From an uncultured Alphaproteobacteria bacterium (lineage in GTDB: Bacteria > Pseudomonadota > Alphaproteobacteria > Puniceispirillales > UBA1172): a stretch of 64,000 bases of DNA. The stretch lies in assembly GCA_937952245.1 (NCBI GenBank), contig CALFYS010000002.1, positions 3,366 to 67,365 of the forward strand, in the 5' to 3' direction. How positions within the stretch are numbered: the stretch's first letter is position 1; the number at the start of each line of letters is the position of its first letter. The translations under genes and the position numbers were made by a program. Positions 49,501-56,077 of the stretch are shown one piece after another. The notes beneath the pieces are model-generated. The model saw only the letters and a list, made by a program, of their open reading frames with translations, had not been told where the DNA came from and ran no database searches.

Positions 49501-52500
49501 AACACCGTCGCTGAAATGGATGCTCGGGCATTTGATGACGATTCAGTTGCACACGACTGTGATCCATTCCGCAAAGAACTAACGGGCTCAACCTTAAAGC
49601 CGGGCTATACCTTTGGGCAATACTGGCTAGCGATCATTGGTGGTCAGTCCACCGCCCATATGGTGGAGCCGACCTTTACCGATCACCCCACCACCTGTAC
49701 GGGGACATTTAACACAGCGACGAACACCAATTCTTCATCGTTTATCGCGGCGTCTAATGATGTGTTTATTTCCGCCAATAACCTCAATATCAATGGTTTG
49801 ATCCAAGCGGGTATCACCAATAAATCCATCACCGTCAGCCAGTCTGAAGTTGATTCCGCCCTTTCCGCCAATCCAACCGCTGATGTGGTGACGGTCAAAT
49901 CAGTCAACAAGACCTTAGAAGGGTCAATCGTTGGCAACAGTGATAACCGCTATGTTTCCGGTGATATTAAAGTCAAATATGACCGTGAAAAGGATGAGCT
50001 GTATGTCACCACCGCTGATGTCAAAGGCGGGAACTTAACCGTGGCTGGCCGGATTATTTCAACCGGTAAAGGCAAACTGGTGGCGGCTGATGGCTATGGC
50101 CAGATCAGCATCACCAACAACAGCGATAAGAAATTGAGCCTGTCAAACCTGGCCACTGGCGGCATGGAAGGCAAAATCACCATTGTTGATAGCCTGAAGG
50201 ATAATGGGTTGGGGTCATCATTGATCACGGAATACACCCGCAACGCTGGCAGTTTGACCGTAACAAACAACCTGAATTCATCATCGATCGATAATGTCGT
50301 CAGCAACCCGCAATATGTCTATAACCCTGAAGATGGCGCACGGTTTAACTTTATGTCCGGGCAGCAGACGGTTGATCGGGAAACCGAACATCGTTCCAAA
50401 ACAACCAAACGGCTTTGGGGTGTTGATGCTTTCGACGTGGGTAATGATTTCTGGGCAGGGCAAGCTGTTGACCGGACGGATACCGCTACATTATCAGGGG
50501 AACAATTGCCGGAAGGGGATTACATTCTTGTCGATGCTTCCGACACAAGCGAATACCGATTTAAAGCCGATCAGATTGAAACTGACCGGACACGTGTTCT
50601 CGATGAATCAGGCACAGATCGCTGTTGGTGGGGCGGCTTCCTGAATATGGTGCGCTATTGCCGCTATTATAACACCACCGCTTATGTTGTTGGCTCACTG
50701 CGTTATAACTATCATTCCCTTGAAGCGGATAAGCCGATTGCCATCGGGTTCTCAGGTGATGAAGACGGCGGCAGCATTACCGTCAATTCAGCGGGCGGTA
50801 TTGTTATCAGTGGCCAGATTGAAAACGCCAATGGTTCAACCTCCATTACGGCATCTGGTGGTGACATTCTGAATGAAACAGAAACAGACTCCATCTCAAC
50901 CGGTAACCTGACACTGGCTGCTACAACAGGGTCTATTGGCACCACCGATAACCCGATCCGCATTAACCAGTCTGAAAATGATAACGTGACCATTACAGCG
51001 GGGCAGAATGTTAATATCGCTTCACCGGCGGGCAGTCTTTATATCAACAGCATCAGTGTTGGCGGTTCCGGTGCTATTCGCCTGAAGGCCAAGCAGAATG
51101 TTGAATTGAAGGGCAGTGGTGTTCTGACAGGTCATACAATTGATATTGTCGCCGAAGAAGGCACGGCAACTTCAGGCGATGGTGTCTTCCGTGTTAATAC
51201 CGATGCTGATAATGATGGCACGCTTTCAATCGCGGCGGGCGGCGGCAATATTAATGTCGAAGAAACAGATGGTGACCTGCGGGTTAAACAGCTGATCACG
51301 ACTGATAATATCACCATCACCGTTGCTGACGGCAATCTTCTGGATGGCAATTCAGAACAGGTTGATGATGAAATCGCGATTTCTGATTTGAACGCGCTGG
51401 TGGATCAGATGGGTCTGCAAGGCACCGCCGCCCAAGAAAAGAAAACCAACACGGTTGAAACCTACGAAGATCAGGTTGAAACGCTATATAATGATTATTT
51501 CCGTTTGCGGAACGTCAGCACCGATAGTGATAACGTGACCACTTGGGATGTGTATGACCCGAACTTCACCTATACCGCCACCGCGACGGAACGGTCAGCC
51601 ATGAATGACAATGCCACCCGCATTGCGCAATTTGAAGCCAGCCAGCAGACCACCTATCAGTCTGGTTTTGAAAAGTTTGGTGACCCAGAAACCTATGATG
51701 ATAATTTCAGCTACACCGCGACAGAAGAAGAAGTGGCCAGCATCACCAATGGGTTTGAATGGTCAGATGATCAGCTCAACAACAAAATTCCGGTGATTGA
51801 ATTCAAAGAAGTCGCCGATACCACCTTGGCCATTGAAAGCACGAATGTTTCAGGCAACACCATCACCCTGAATGTCGATAATGGTTCTGTGGGGCAATTG
51901 ACGCATAACTTCACCGTCGATCTGTTCTCAGAAGGCAACGCGGATCATGATCTCGATAATCTTGATAACACCACCCGCTTGGCCATGGCGGCGGCAGAAA
52001 GTGAAGACGCCACTTATGACAACGAAACAGGTGTCATGACCATTTCGATGTATGAAGACTTTGACGTCAAAGCCACAGGCAATGTTAATGTCAGCGCACA
52101 AGACGTGATTTATCTGGGGTCTGAATCCAACACATTGATTGAACGTGCTGATGCTGGTGGTGATGTCCGGATTAAGATGGATGGCAATATGCTGAACGGC
52201 CGCAGCGATAACGCGACGGTTGTTTCTGGTGCGAATATCCTCTTGGAATCAGGCAAAGGCCGGATCGGGGCTTCGGATAAACGCTTTATTGTTGATGTTG
52301 ATAACGGCTCAACTCTTTCCGGCCGGTCACGCGATGGCATCTATATTGGTGAAGCCACTGGTGATGTAAATGTCGGCTCATTCTATTCAAAAGCGGTGAT
52401 TGATCTGCTCAGCCCGGGCGGGATTTATGACAATGCCCTTGATACCATCACCGATATTAAAGGCCAGGATGTTACCCTGACCGCTGAAAATTCCATTGGC

Positions 52501-54117
52501 CAAGAACCTGCTGATGGTGACAGCAGTCAGGTGAAAAAGAACAAAGCCCTCGATATTGCCACCATCAATGACGATAATTCCACCTTTACCGTCACCAGCA
52601 ACACCGATGGCGCGTGGCTCTACACCGATTTTGGTCAGCCGATGCGCCTAACAGGGGCGGATCTCAACGGTGATCTGGATATGGCGGTGGCATCTGGCCT
52701 GAAGGTTGTGGGCTCGCTGGATACCAATGGCGGCACCGTCACTTTGCGCTCATTTGAAAGCTTGAACCTTGAAGGTATTGGCGGTGTTGATACCAATGGC
52801 GCGGTCTTGAACCTGTCTTCAGGCGATAACATGCAGCTTTCTGGCAGCATCTCAACCGGTGGCGGTGATATTATGGCGACGGTTGGTGATAACTTCACCA
52901 CCGCTGAAAACACCAGCCTTTCAACCTCTGGCGGTGATCTGGAAATCCAAGCGGATGCCTTGGCCGATAGCCTTGGGTATCAGAATGTCACCATCGGTGA
53001 TGGTTCTGTGATTAATCTTGATAACGGTACGCTTTTGATTGAATCATCAGACACCGTCACGCTGACAGGGGTGGTCACCACCAATAATACAGATGACGCG
53101 GTGGTGGTTCGCGCGACATCAATTCAGGATGGCGGTGATAGCAACGCCGACATCACCATGAATGGCAATGGTAACATCACCTTAAAGACCCACAGCTATG
53201 CCAACCTCAACCGTATTGATTATAACGGCAGTGAAGCCTTGACCATCAGCGTCAATGGTAAGAACGATGGCGCGCGCGCGGTTGCCACGATGCTGGGGAT
53301 CGAAGCCGAAGCAGGGATTAACGTCACCAATCTTTCGGTCAATTCAGGGGCGATTCAATCCCCAATTGATAGTGTCTTTAATGTCATCAATGGCCGTATT
53401 CGTGACAGTTTATTTGTAACTGTAGGCGGGTTTGATGCTCGTGTTGGCCGCTTGCCTAACAATTCGCTGGAACCTGATAGCTGGTTAAGCGCTGGCGCAA
53501 GCCCGGGCTTCTTTGAAAATGGTGCCTTGTCATCTGGCGTCAGAGAAGAAGATTATCGCTGTACCGGTTTGCCATCATTTATTACTGATGCCAACGCGGT
53601 GCTTGATTTCACCTTTACTTATGACAACCCGGTTGTGAATTGTACGGGCGTCTTGACCTATTATCGCTTGCCTTATGTATTGTCCGCGCCTGTTGAAACA
53701 TCAGAACAGGTGCTGGATAGCCAATTGGCGGGATTGGTTTCATCATCATTGATCAACTTGCGGACAATCAATAGCGAGGATCTGATTGACCAATCATCCT
53801 TGATCCTTGAAACCCCGAATGTCGCCCGTGAAGCGGTGAAATCAGAGCGCAAACAAACAGAAGCCATCCAGCAGGCGCAAGCCGCAAGCGATGACTTTAT
53901 CGGCAGTTTCCGCACACGGTCACAAGGGCTGTTTGGCGCGATCAATATTGATGGCGATGGCTTCATCGTTCCTGTTGCCATTGACCAGAACCAAGACCAG
54001 CCAGAGCAAGAAGAAGACCAAGCTCAAGAAGAGACAACCCCGCCGCTGGCCAATAATGACAATAATGATAATGAAGCGGATAGCGACATCGGCCCATTAT
54101 CATTGCTGAACAATTAA
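34576..54117 (+). CDS. giant TpsA exoprotein, LktA-like filamentous adhesin
   Basis: 6513 residues in one frame without interruption, about 30 percent of the window. Residues 1-31 are a signal peptide (PPLALANS). Residues about 32-270 form the TPS secretion domain, with NIQGSTTDIRTSTVFGQTG, the N-rich NGxT-like strands and the NPHGVLVGSTGVLNVG motif typical of haemagglutinin-type exoproteins. Residues about 600-4510 are built from more than forty modules pairing a hydrophobic Gly/Ala/Val-rich stretch with an A-x-I-G-D-N-A-T-I-x-A-x-D-D-V-T-V-x-A strand pair, the pattern of leukotoxin LktA-type adhesins. Residues 4510-6400 are a more varied beta-helix-like region with helical inserts; the end is acidic and Gln-rich. 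The only eight cysteines found fall into four local pairs (1926/1932, 4995/5041, 5350/5362, 6329/6356). It is exported by the TpsB upstream. The likely role is adhesion, aggregation or cell-cell interaction; toxicity cannot be inferred from the LktA resemblance. Confidence 0.88.
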   Translation: MSRNWRHSKVFRTTALFATALQVVFPPLALANSQPQIVTDGRTSTTLNIQGSTTDIRTSTVFGQTGLNSFSRFNVYSGNTVNLHLPDQTSALVNMVHNEQTVIDGILNSYKAQQIGGNIYFLNPHGVLVGSTGVLNVGSMTLATPTPDFMANLLAGNQMVSAPHLAKVLDNDMPLSKSGVIDIRGQINSLSHAAISAGDVNISGMIETGTQAKISVEALVNMNGERLMVDLDQVATTPTVNIQAEGDVQLAGRVAADGADHTDAGQISITAKGNITAANGADISASGRGDNSSGGDVYIMADQRSSLQAGARLSADGGTSGDGGFVEFSARQVVELAGGSLSASAQNGAMGEVLIDPEAIAISANILRNTTANGGDNDSNTGLTWSAGSLTLQADDNITIGNNITISSRQVANPTSASAHRTGASTGASGDITLDAKRITLGDGSYVTAEGTSGYAGGTVTLDADDRDDASITLDHATIKGANVVLDADAVFTPGGAYDNPTADANAAINISNGSTIVASDNISITADATQNKPGYSGGVLVQFDARDATASITIDNSSLTAENDLTVASKAEINTDLSKEGWANLASLLPADVSVSVTTSQSDVAITGTTSLESTSGDVAVTSEAVTLSTTTATAQSVGVAFTGAFSAIDNQATLSVEDDASISATDVTLRSRTKTNVTTVADSSAAGISGSSGQIAVGVSIINDNTSTRVVDNASITASSDVDILAESELTAMTAARATQDDNFTETVTAKFDAGIDNTSELDVEFLGVNLQETIKTNFNDMLQVVPDSFGEDGGTSFQLGGAVTYAEVTNNTETAITVDNPSSATEAPSITADTVDVKSKAVTQAQSVASGRTDNASFGGQAGIGIQIFESTLSSTIQGGDNANVLITADDLTVAAETISYSGDLDNQSRSGVYGISGVGAGGGDNGVGIAGAIAVGINEVNDTTAKIGDNTTLDLDEDVTIRAESDTEVKVIADGTDQAGLVSGNLFKALSSDNSSEDELDLSEGGTLGVGASIAVATHKNDVEAVLEGGANFTGSDDPDNLTIAAVQDSTTESEAKGAGAGSVSIVPLAAVTAARNTARASIESSSTAITTDSNISVTSTQTIKSSAIADGTAQANSDGNAAIGIAAGVTVALDSNKAEIKRDLNSSGGDITAGANTYKTVNAGAKSSAKFSEEDDSEEDSSTPDNASNNSTEDASAAGSSVISGYTTDPDDDETSYDFSSQMSADTDGATNNASIAAIDEPGDDVTGYNFAQSTDADQQIGGDGEDSSSSKITIGAAMGVTYAESTATAEIADGVTLNAGSGAVSVTSLSNADFSADADASATDGDYNIGGGVGLNIVNNENTAEIGDNTTITAGDLTVRAGMLSKALDDNTTDGTNTIYADAVAGASTGEFSLAGAVGLNVVVKNNTKAVINTGADIRSSGDVTIAAVSNNKYDSNAKAEVGEVKGIWKGIDKELKAIKNMKMFKAGGDLSLKDVKDDIEEDQDNATSADAESSDGEGGVGIGAGIALNIIVAEKTQAILDDDADLLGGNTDAVTVTASADSLTETNAFAGAKPSEAGGDDAKTSLDAAVSVGVLLKEVDAYVGTGSTINASDNISIVTASDTKTISTASGEVTASETAVGASVAVGVALENIDSRLERDLTTTGGFNLTASSTSQDIALADAVAAGAVVEKYASKIGKTKDQLTQATNQISDVNHKPTSMEALNGGFSGGDGASFDTTGSDTATGENSGGEAQQSGSINIAASVAVNWSEHAVRATTADNLNISVGDDAVVQATNDANYRTRGSGMSVFADKSIAVGVGLLKTGQVTKARIGDGVTLTNTESSGDVTVLASTSENQGTDGDGNSFRSYASSEGIAGAGGGELGVAGALSLVVSTDTQEAVVGEGASITAPGDITVKSTATNKIVNRAWAIAIASDFTCDDPGNCGGQGGDKTAVGASIAVNVVVDNNKAEVGEDATIDAGDNATVLAEDLSSAPGDFTLDPEDNTTSTQDYVTTNYTSILQDSSYYAEAIAGGVAQGGNAGTGSLAVTVSVGSTKAIIGEGTTINADDVTVKAYNESDAKHLVGAVAISTDKKAIGASISGVYLREDVMAVVGDDGSSDDNATTQLIANTGDVDIDAEADQDSVTFMAAGGVSGNDLALAGAFGFNVLDSDVEARIIEDAVIQATQGNIGLDATHNADIRNFALAVSGSGGSNSVGGSLALNLFLTDKKAIAGSSATGNNISMNAGGSVNVGVDARQEITNGVISASVSTSSNAISGALSANIVKGDSYALVREGADINDNTTINSASSTQAVGVTVSDNTTILDLTGTLAASSSNSVGIALAGNVMWKDVKASVDSIVNADDNVMVTADTVQNLTATTVGIAASTGGFSGAGSVSFGLIKSTTYADVGSNAVITTDGSVGVHAGDDTDIFMLEPAASFSSGGTALAGAVGAAVFVGTTKARILDNATVTAHGHETMQVEIDSTYTSSPLLAGIFGGGDNETREALSDFNDDFTFENIKDLFLTETRNTETKSGVSVSAVSDQDVISIAASGAVSSDSAIAISLSAGVGVNTTEASIGNGATINNDISTANANQDVTVRAISDTYWVDLSAALGVGTGSAGVGVGADVVVQVKNTDAFIGQGAVVKAKQNVAVEAKARDKIINSAATIGVGSTAGVAGTASVAVIVNDTEARIDGDVQAEDNVTVAGKGTSELIQIAGAVGGGGTAGVGASFGIAVVKGTTKAVIGNTAQVDAKGTTAVTADSTENSVAAVLAGGVGGTVGVSVAAGIKVHDSTTTAQILGGVNQRFDNSSYSEQDVLVRATNSVTTIDVTGGIGGGGTVGVGVSLNALVVHNKAQASIEGVVSAERDISVEADSAKTTKNFTLAGAAGGTVSVAGNVAVIMVGAQADEETDSQMTGDGDSNLADEADSRNNSLIISDIISDNASDGDYDRTGDDFQEVASTIDGKQSETNVATRFSNQDNTSSLNQTKAFIASSATVNAGRDLTVEAEDTTNTIFTAGAVGGAGVVGVGVTVGVVLVNNTAQAYIGDGATVNATRNTLIRARTSESVNSGAISAGGAGIASVQGVVMAQVTTSKTHAFVGDNASLNQSDNSSTEQNVAVLAESDTDLLSVTGSGGGGLVGVGITGDAVVLDKETKAYIDDNARVSSGGDVTVDADAETDIIQVALSINGGLVGVTGAAGVIVAKNNTSASIGDNAVVYARDSIRLESKDDIEVDGIVVAGSGGAVGVSGAFGVYIMKSVNRAEIGDNATITALAQGSGLTAATGTVDNSTTSIVTKATRDQDNNTKEDNFTQVSLSYDTETANGLSVAAVTNEDMNFAPVGLGFGAVGVAGTVAVTTSSSTTEALVGRGTTINENNSGADTDQDVRLLASSNTLLNNISSGISGGGVAVSLDADTQVFAKTVRARMLGDAYATRDVSVNAKTDDTILQTMLSVAVGGNGSGGIVGVSVVNNTITAEIGDNTTVEAGDDITVATDGDIHMIQTAGNVAGGAGGGIGASLGVLVAKSTNTARIGSGADVTARDDLTVKAESDTRLNQNIIGFSGGMGLALTGSVGINVLKTSTIAEIGDNTQINQIAGYSDGSTQSVSVIANDNVTTQGAAGAAAIGGAAGIGLGLVATVTRNTVQAKIGDGVVLTANDDVTVDANSRKDISNQGIAFGGGVGLGAAGSVALTLIGGGMSDNASDTLTNDNGNMIADAEASTSKDRDEYESDNDSANAMTNTRAYTEDDDAEANQLAMNQTAGLQSDVEGTDGDSTLASIGNNVTMIAGGDVTVEATETLELSQISGGAAIGAVGVGGFVAVADYAGSVTARIGNNTSIDNTTGVTVDATIESGDGISIDLPNDESVGVEGVHSVVVGASVGLVGLAASIAQVNLEENARAEIGDNVTINTASNTADITVSSDRDIDAEVLVAAVAGGIAAAGVSVVDINTSGDSMAVVGANSRMGTNDNRTGDVLITARNDSSHSAKAVSAGLGYAGAVVGAFVNITDEGETKASVGSNTAIYSNRTVQISSYENTSNDVDAVGVAVAAGVGISGVFTDVDVTRDSEVELYDNVTITGDDVTLQANAGNGSLEAANNYTVAASGGALIGANATKSDTDVDVDTSINIGTNSTITDAGSTSITTYNRTRSKSRTTGFSAGLAAVGANFSYLDDTSDSQINVGAGVTIDTDEHLTVQARSAKNAQTDTVAGAGGAIAATGGEARTTNTTVTRVAFANSTSGNRSALTAGDNATIKALNEDQYDHAIDASNVGGVSVSAGVGVSNGTSDLDVTIGDYLDLTGQTVIVNASNKMAKTGVSSPNFAVRGGGAISVALGESRGTLLQNTDVTIGEFSSITGSGTSDDRSLTQITAFSGLEIDDEAETNVGGVISVPRSDASQTGTANTTIRFEDNASITTTRGDVVIETQSAPLVDVRAFTSTYGAVGAGAEARAVANITKTDRVIFENNANTEVDGTMDIYAGRLATAFYQEHTIDTESRIWNNTAIPIDTGRQSDITFTNNATIDIQSGAALKSTRDIKLMATRLEAAETLGLDREYLLVKSYGEAKNLYQAGAESITGGNYSDFYGSETTSGSAGVNVDGTVETGIKKDVSVTINAAMSDYYVDDNGTTQRYTIQFDNASENPSNKWVLIDQRIVDQNIIHEENGDNDSRISPIVGYLDDNITVENASWTIDPEVDFASNVRAEIAALKEVLNAYPEGSTSIDESVDNGSETQTVSTDSSYSTDQLDEMRSEVESRIAVLESSIALYGSEPVPVVKISDIEAATGNVKIVSDYVAGSGTINAPSGESVTITNNSPIALVVNDIEIPDIGGGNIIYNGVTVTTGAEIDTITGDLMPTGESQSLTLVSGEGSGDPTVTINNNFDSSDSVYNPDNIADITAPAIALRTESTDGDGGIRNIRGTVTVNNETGSIFSQASVAAKTVEISSGGNYVFDADVNVFHVGGDPRNNTTFSSPVSSGSNTDTINDFNNGINTVAEMDARAFDDDSVAHDCDPFRKELTGSTLKPGYTFGQYWLAIIGGQSTAHMVEPTFTDHPTTCTGTFNTATNTNSSSFIAASNDVFISANNLNINGLIQAGITNKSITVSQSEVDSALSANPTADVVTVKSVNKTLEGSIVGNSDNRYVSGDIKVKYDREKDELYVTTADVKGGNLTVAGRIISTGKGKLVAADGYGQISITNNSDKKLSLSNLATGGMEGKITIVDSLKDNGLGSSLITEYTRNAGSLTVTNNLNSSSIDNVVSNPQYVYNPEDGARFNFMSGQQTVDRETEHRSKTTKRLWGVDAFDVGNDFWAGQAVDRTDTATLSGEQLPEGDYILVDASDTSEYRFKADQIETDRTRVLDESGTDRCWWGGFLNMVRYCRYYNTTAYVVGSLRYNYHSLEADKPIAIGFSGDEDGGSITVNSAGGIVISGQIENANGSTSITASGGDILNETETDSISTGNLTLAATTGSIGTTDNPIRINQSENDNVTITAGQNVNIASPAGSLYINSISVGGSGAIRLKAKQNVELKGSGVLTGHTIDIVAEEGTATSGDGVFRVNTDADNDGTLSIAAGGGNINVEETDGDLRVKQLITTDNITITVADGNLLDGNSEQVDDEIAISDLNALVDQMGLQGTAAQEKKTNTVETYEDQVETLYNDYFRLRNVSTDSDNVTTWDVYDPNFTYTATATERSAMNDNATRIAQFEASQQTTYQSGFEKFGDPETYDDNFSYTATEEEVASITNGFEWSDDQLNNKIPVIEFKEVADTTLAIESTNVSGNTITLNVDNGSVGQLTHNFTVDLFSEGNADHDLDNLDNTTRLAMAAAESEDATYDNETGVMTISMYEDFDVKATGNVNVSAQDVIYLGSESNTLIERADAGGDVRIKMDGNMLNGRSDNATVVSGANILLESGKGRIGASDKRFIVDVDNGSTLSGRSRDGIYIGEATGDVNVGSFYSKAVIDLLSPGGIYDNALDTITDIKGQDVTLTAENSIGQEPADGDSSQVKKNKALDIATINDDNSTFTVTSNTDGAWLYTDFGQPMRLTGADLNGDLDMAVASGLKVVGSLDTNGGTVTLRSFESLNLEGIGGVDTNGAVLNLSSGDNMQLSGSISTGGGDIMATVGDNFTTAENTSLSTSGGDLEIQADALADSLGYQNVTIGDGSVINLDNGTLLIESSDTVTLTGVVTTNNTDDAVVVRATSIQDGGDSNADITMNGNGNITLKTHSYANLNRIDYNGSEALTISVNGKNDGARAVATMLGIEAEAGINVTNLSVNSGAIQSPIDSVFNVINGRIRDSLFVTVGGFDARVGRLPNNSLEPDSWLSAGASPGFFENGALSSGVREEDYRCTGLPSFITDANAVLDFTFTYDNPVVNCTGVLTYYRLPYVLSAPVETSEQVLDSQLAGLVSSSLINLRTINSEDLIDQSSLILETPNVAREAVKSERKQTEAIQQAQAASDDFIGSFRTRSQGLFGAINIDGDGFIVPVAIDQNQDQPEQEEDQAQEETTPPLANNDNNDNEADSDIGPLSLLNN
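36400..48130 (+). repeat. protein-level repeat array of more than 40 IGDN modules in tpsA
   Basis: Modules of about 60-110 codons recur, each with an I/V-G-D/E/S-N/G-A/T-x-I/V core followed by a D/G-D-V/I-T-V strand and a Gly/Ala-rich hydrophobic segment such as AGAVGGAGVVGVGVTVGVVLV. At DNA level they share frequent GGTGATAACG-like and GGCGCGGTTGG-like words but are well diverged, so the array is old or under diversifying change. Longer inserts rich in D, N, S and T interrupt it near 38100-38400, 43260-43500 and 45640-45870. Confidence 0.8.
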
Positions 54118-54152
54118 TCAGCCCGTCAATAATTTCAGGAAATAAATGTTGT

Positions 54153-56045
54153 TTAAGAAGCGCGGCGACGGCGTGGGCGCCCCGCGTCATCGTCAAACAG
54201 ATCCGCCAATTGCGTGGTCACCGCGCCGCCCAATTGTTCAACATCAGTGATGGTAACAGCACGCTGATAATATCGCGTCACGTCATGGCCAATCCCAATG
54301 GCCAAAAGCTCGACAGGGGATTTGTTTTCGATCAGGTCGATCACCGCCCGTAAATGCTGTTCCAAATAATTGCCTTGGTTGACCGATAATGTTGAATCAT
54401 CAACCGGCGCGCCATCGGAGATCACCATCAAAATCCGGCGGTCTTCTCGCCGTGCCAAAAGCCGGTTATGCGCCCAGATCAGGGCTTCACCGTCGATATT
54501 TTCTTTCAGCAAGCCTTCGCGCAGCATCAAGCCAAGGGATTTCCGCGCCCGCCGCATAGGGGCATCCGCGGGTTTATAAATAATATGCCTTAAGTCATTA
54601 AGACGGCCGGGGAAGGTGGGTTTTCCGGCCTGTTGCCACATCTCACGGGATTGCCCGCCTTTCCATGCTTTTGTGGTAAAGCCCAGAATTTCAACCTTAA
54701 CGCCGCAACGTTCAAGAGTACGCGCCAGAATATCAGCCGTCACGGCGGCAATGGTAATCGGCCGCCCCCGCATGGAACCGGAATTATCAATCAGCAACGT
54801 CACCACGGTATCACGGAAGCGAATATCACTTTCCATTTTAAAGGAAAGCGGATGCGACGGCTGGGTGACAACACGGGATAATTTACCGGCATCAAGCAAG
54901 CCTTCTTCAAGGTCAAAATTCCAACTGCGGTTTTGATGCGCCATCAATTTCCGTTGCAGACGGTTGGCCAATTTGCCAATCACGCTGTTCAGGTTATCCA
55001 GATGCTTATCCAATAAAGACCGCAAGCGGGTTAATTCATCAGGGTCGCAAAGTTCATGCGCCATGGTAACTTCATCAAATTCTTCGGTGAAGATGCGATA
55101 AAGCTCACCTTTGGCGTTGCTCAATTCATCGGCTTCCGCGCTTTCGCCGGCAGGGTTTTCCCCTTCGGCTAGGGCTTCATCGCCATCTTCGCCATCATCG
55201 TCACGATCCCCTTCAGCGGCTTCCATGGTTTCGGTTTCCGCGTCTTGATCCATGGCTTCGGACTCGCCATCATCGCTATCCCCTTCTGGCGATTGCGATT
55301 GGTCTTCATCTTGCCCGTCTTGGCTGGCGGCTTCATCATTTTCAGATTCGTCTTCGCCATCTTCAGGTTCAGCCGGATCACCAAGGTCTGTTTCCAACGC
55401 CCCGATCAAACGGCGGGCAATTTCAGCATAGGTTTCTTGGTTATCGGTATTTGTTTTTAAAGATTCGATCAACTCGCCAGCGCGGTTTTCAATCCACGGC
55501 CGCCAGAGATCAACCGTCATGGCCACATTGGCGGGCGGCTTTTCACCGGTCAGGCTTTCGCGCACCAAGAGTCCGGCCACATCGGCAATCGCGGTATGAT
55601 CACCTTCACTATCAGCGCCATCATTAATCGAACTTGGCGGGGCAATTTTTTGGGTCAGGTATTTGGCTTCGATCTGTTTCCGAATATTGCTGGCCACCCC
55701 GGGCATCCCGCGACTGCCCACGGCTTCAACACGGGCGCGTTCAACCGAATCAAAAATTGTCCGTGCCAGCGAGGCTTGCGGTGCCATTTTATTGTGGATT
55801 TGATCACTGTGATGGGCAATCCAAACCGCCGCGCTATCAGCCGCGCCGCGAATCTTCGCTTCCCCACCATCTTGGCTTGCGCCAGAAAACGTGTTGTTGC
55901 GGGTAGGGGTCGGCAAGCGCACTTCGGTGGGGGTGATGACTGTTCCCGCGCCGGTATAGCGCACATCATGCTGTGAGCCACCCGCCATCGCCCTTAAACA
56001 GGCGGCGGTTGATCGCAGGAAAGTATCATCATCTTGACCAGACAT
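54153..56045 (-). CDS. cobT: aerobic cobaltochelatase subunit CobT
   Basis: 630 residues. The N-terminal helical domain (1-220) is followed by a very acidic linker (about 222-325) and a C-terminal VWA domain. Its MIDAS motif D420-x-S422-x-S424 lies in LLIDNSGSMRGRPITI, with GFTTKAWKGG downstream. With CobS it forms the ATPase-chaperone complex that drives CobN to insert cobalt into hydrogenobyrinic acid diamide. CobN is not in the window. Some organisms lacking a cobalamin pathway keep CobST homologues with other roles. It ends 35 bases from the tpsA stop, convergent, with no clear terminator between. It lies 32 bases after cobS. Confidence 0.93.
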   Translation of the reverse strand: MSGQDDDTFLRSTAACLRAMAGGSQHDVRYTGAGTVITPTEVRLPTPTRNNTFSGASQDGGEAKIRGAADSAAVWIAHHSDQIHNKMAPQASLARTIFDSVERARVEAVGSRGMPGVASNIRKQIEAKYLTQKIAPPSSINDGADSEGDHTAIADVAGLLVRESLTGEKPPANVAMTVDLWRPWIENRAGELIESLKTNTDNQETYAEIARRLIGALETDLGDPAEPEDGEDESENDEAASQDGQDEDQSQSPEGDSDDGESEAMDQDAETETMEAAEGDRDDDGEDGDEALAEGENPAGESAEADELSNAKGELYRIFTEEFDEVTMAHELCDPDELTRLRSLLDKHLDNLNSVIGKLANRLQRKLMAHQNRSWNFDLEEGLLDAGKLSRVVTQPSHPLSFKMESDIRFRDTVVTLLIDNSGSMRGRPITIAAVTADILARTLERCGVKVEILGFTTKAWKGGQSREMWQQAGKPTFPGRLNDLRHIIYKPADAPMRRARKSLGLMLREGLLKENIDGEALIWAHNRLLARREDRRILMVISDGAPVDDSTLSVNQGNYLEQHLRAVIDLIENKSPVELLAIGIGHDVTRYYQRAVTITDVEQLGGAVTTQLADLFDDDAGRPRRRRAS

Positions 56046-56077
56046 GCCGATCCTCTGAAATAGGAGTTAAAGCAGGG

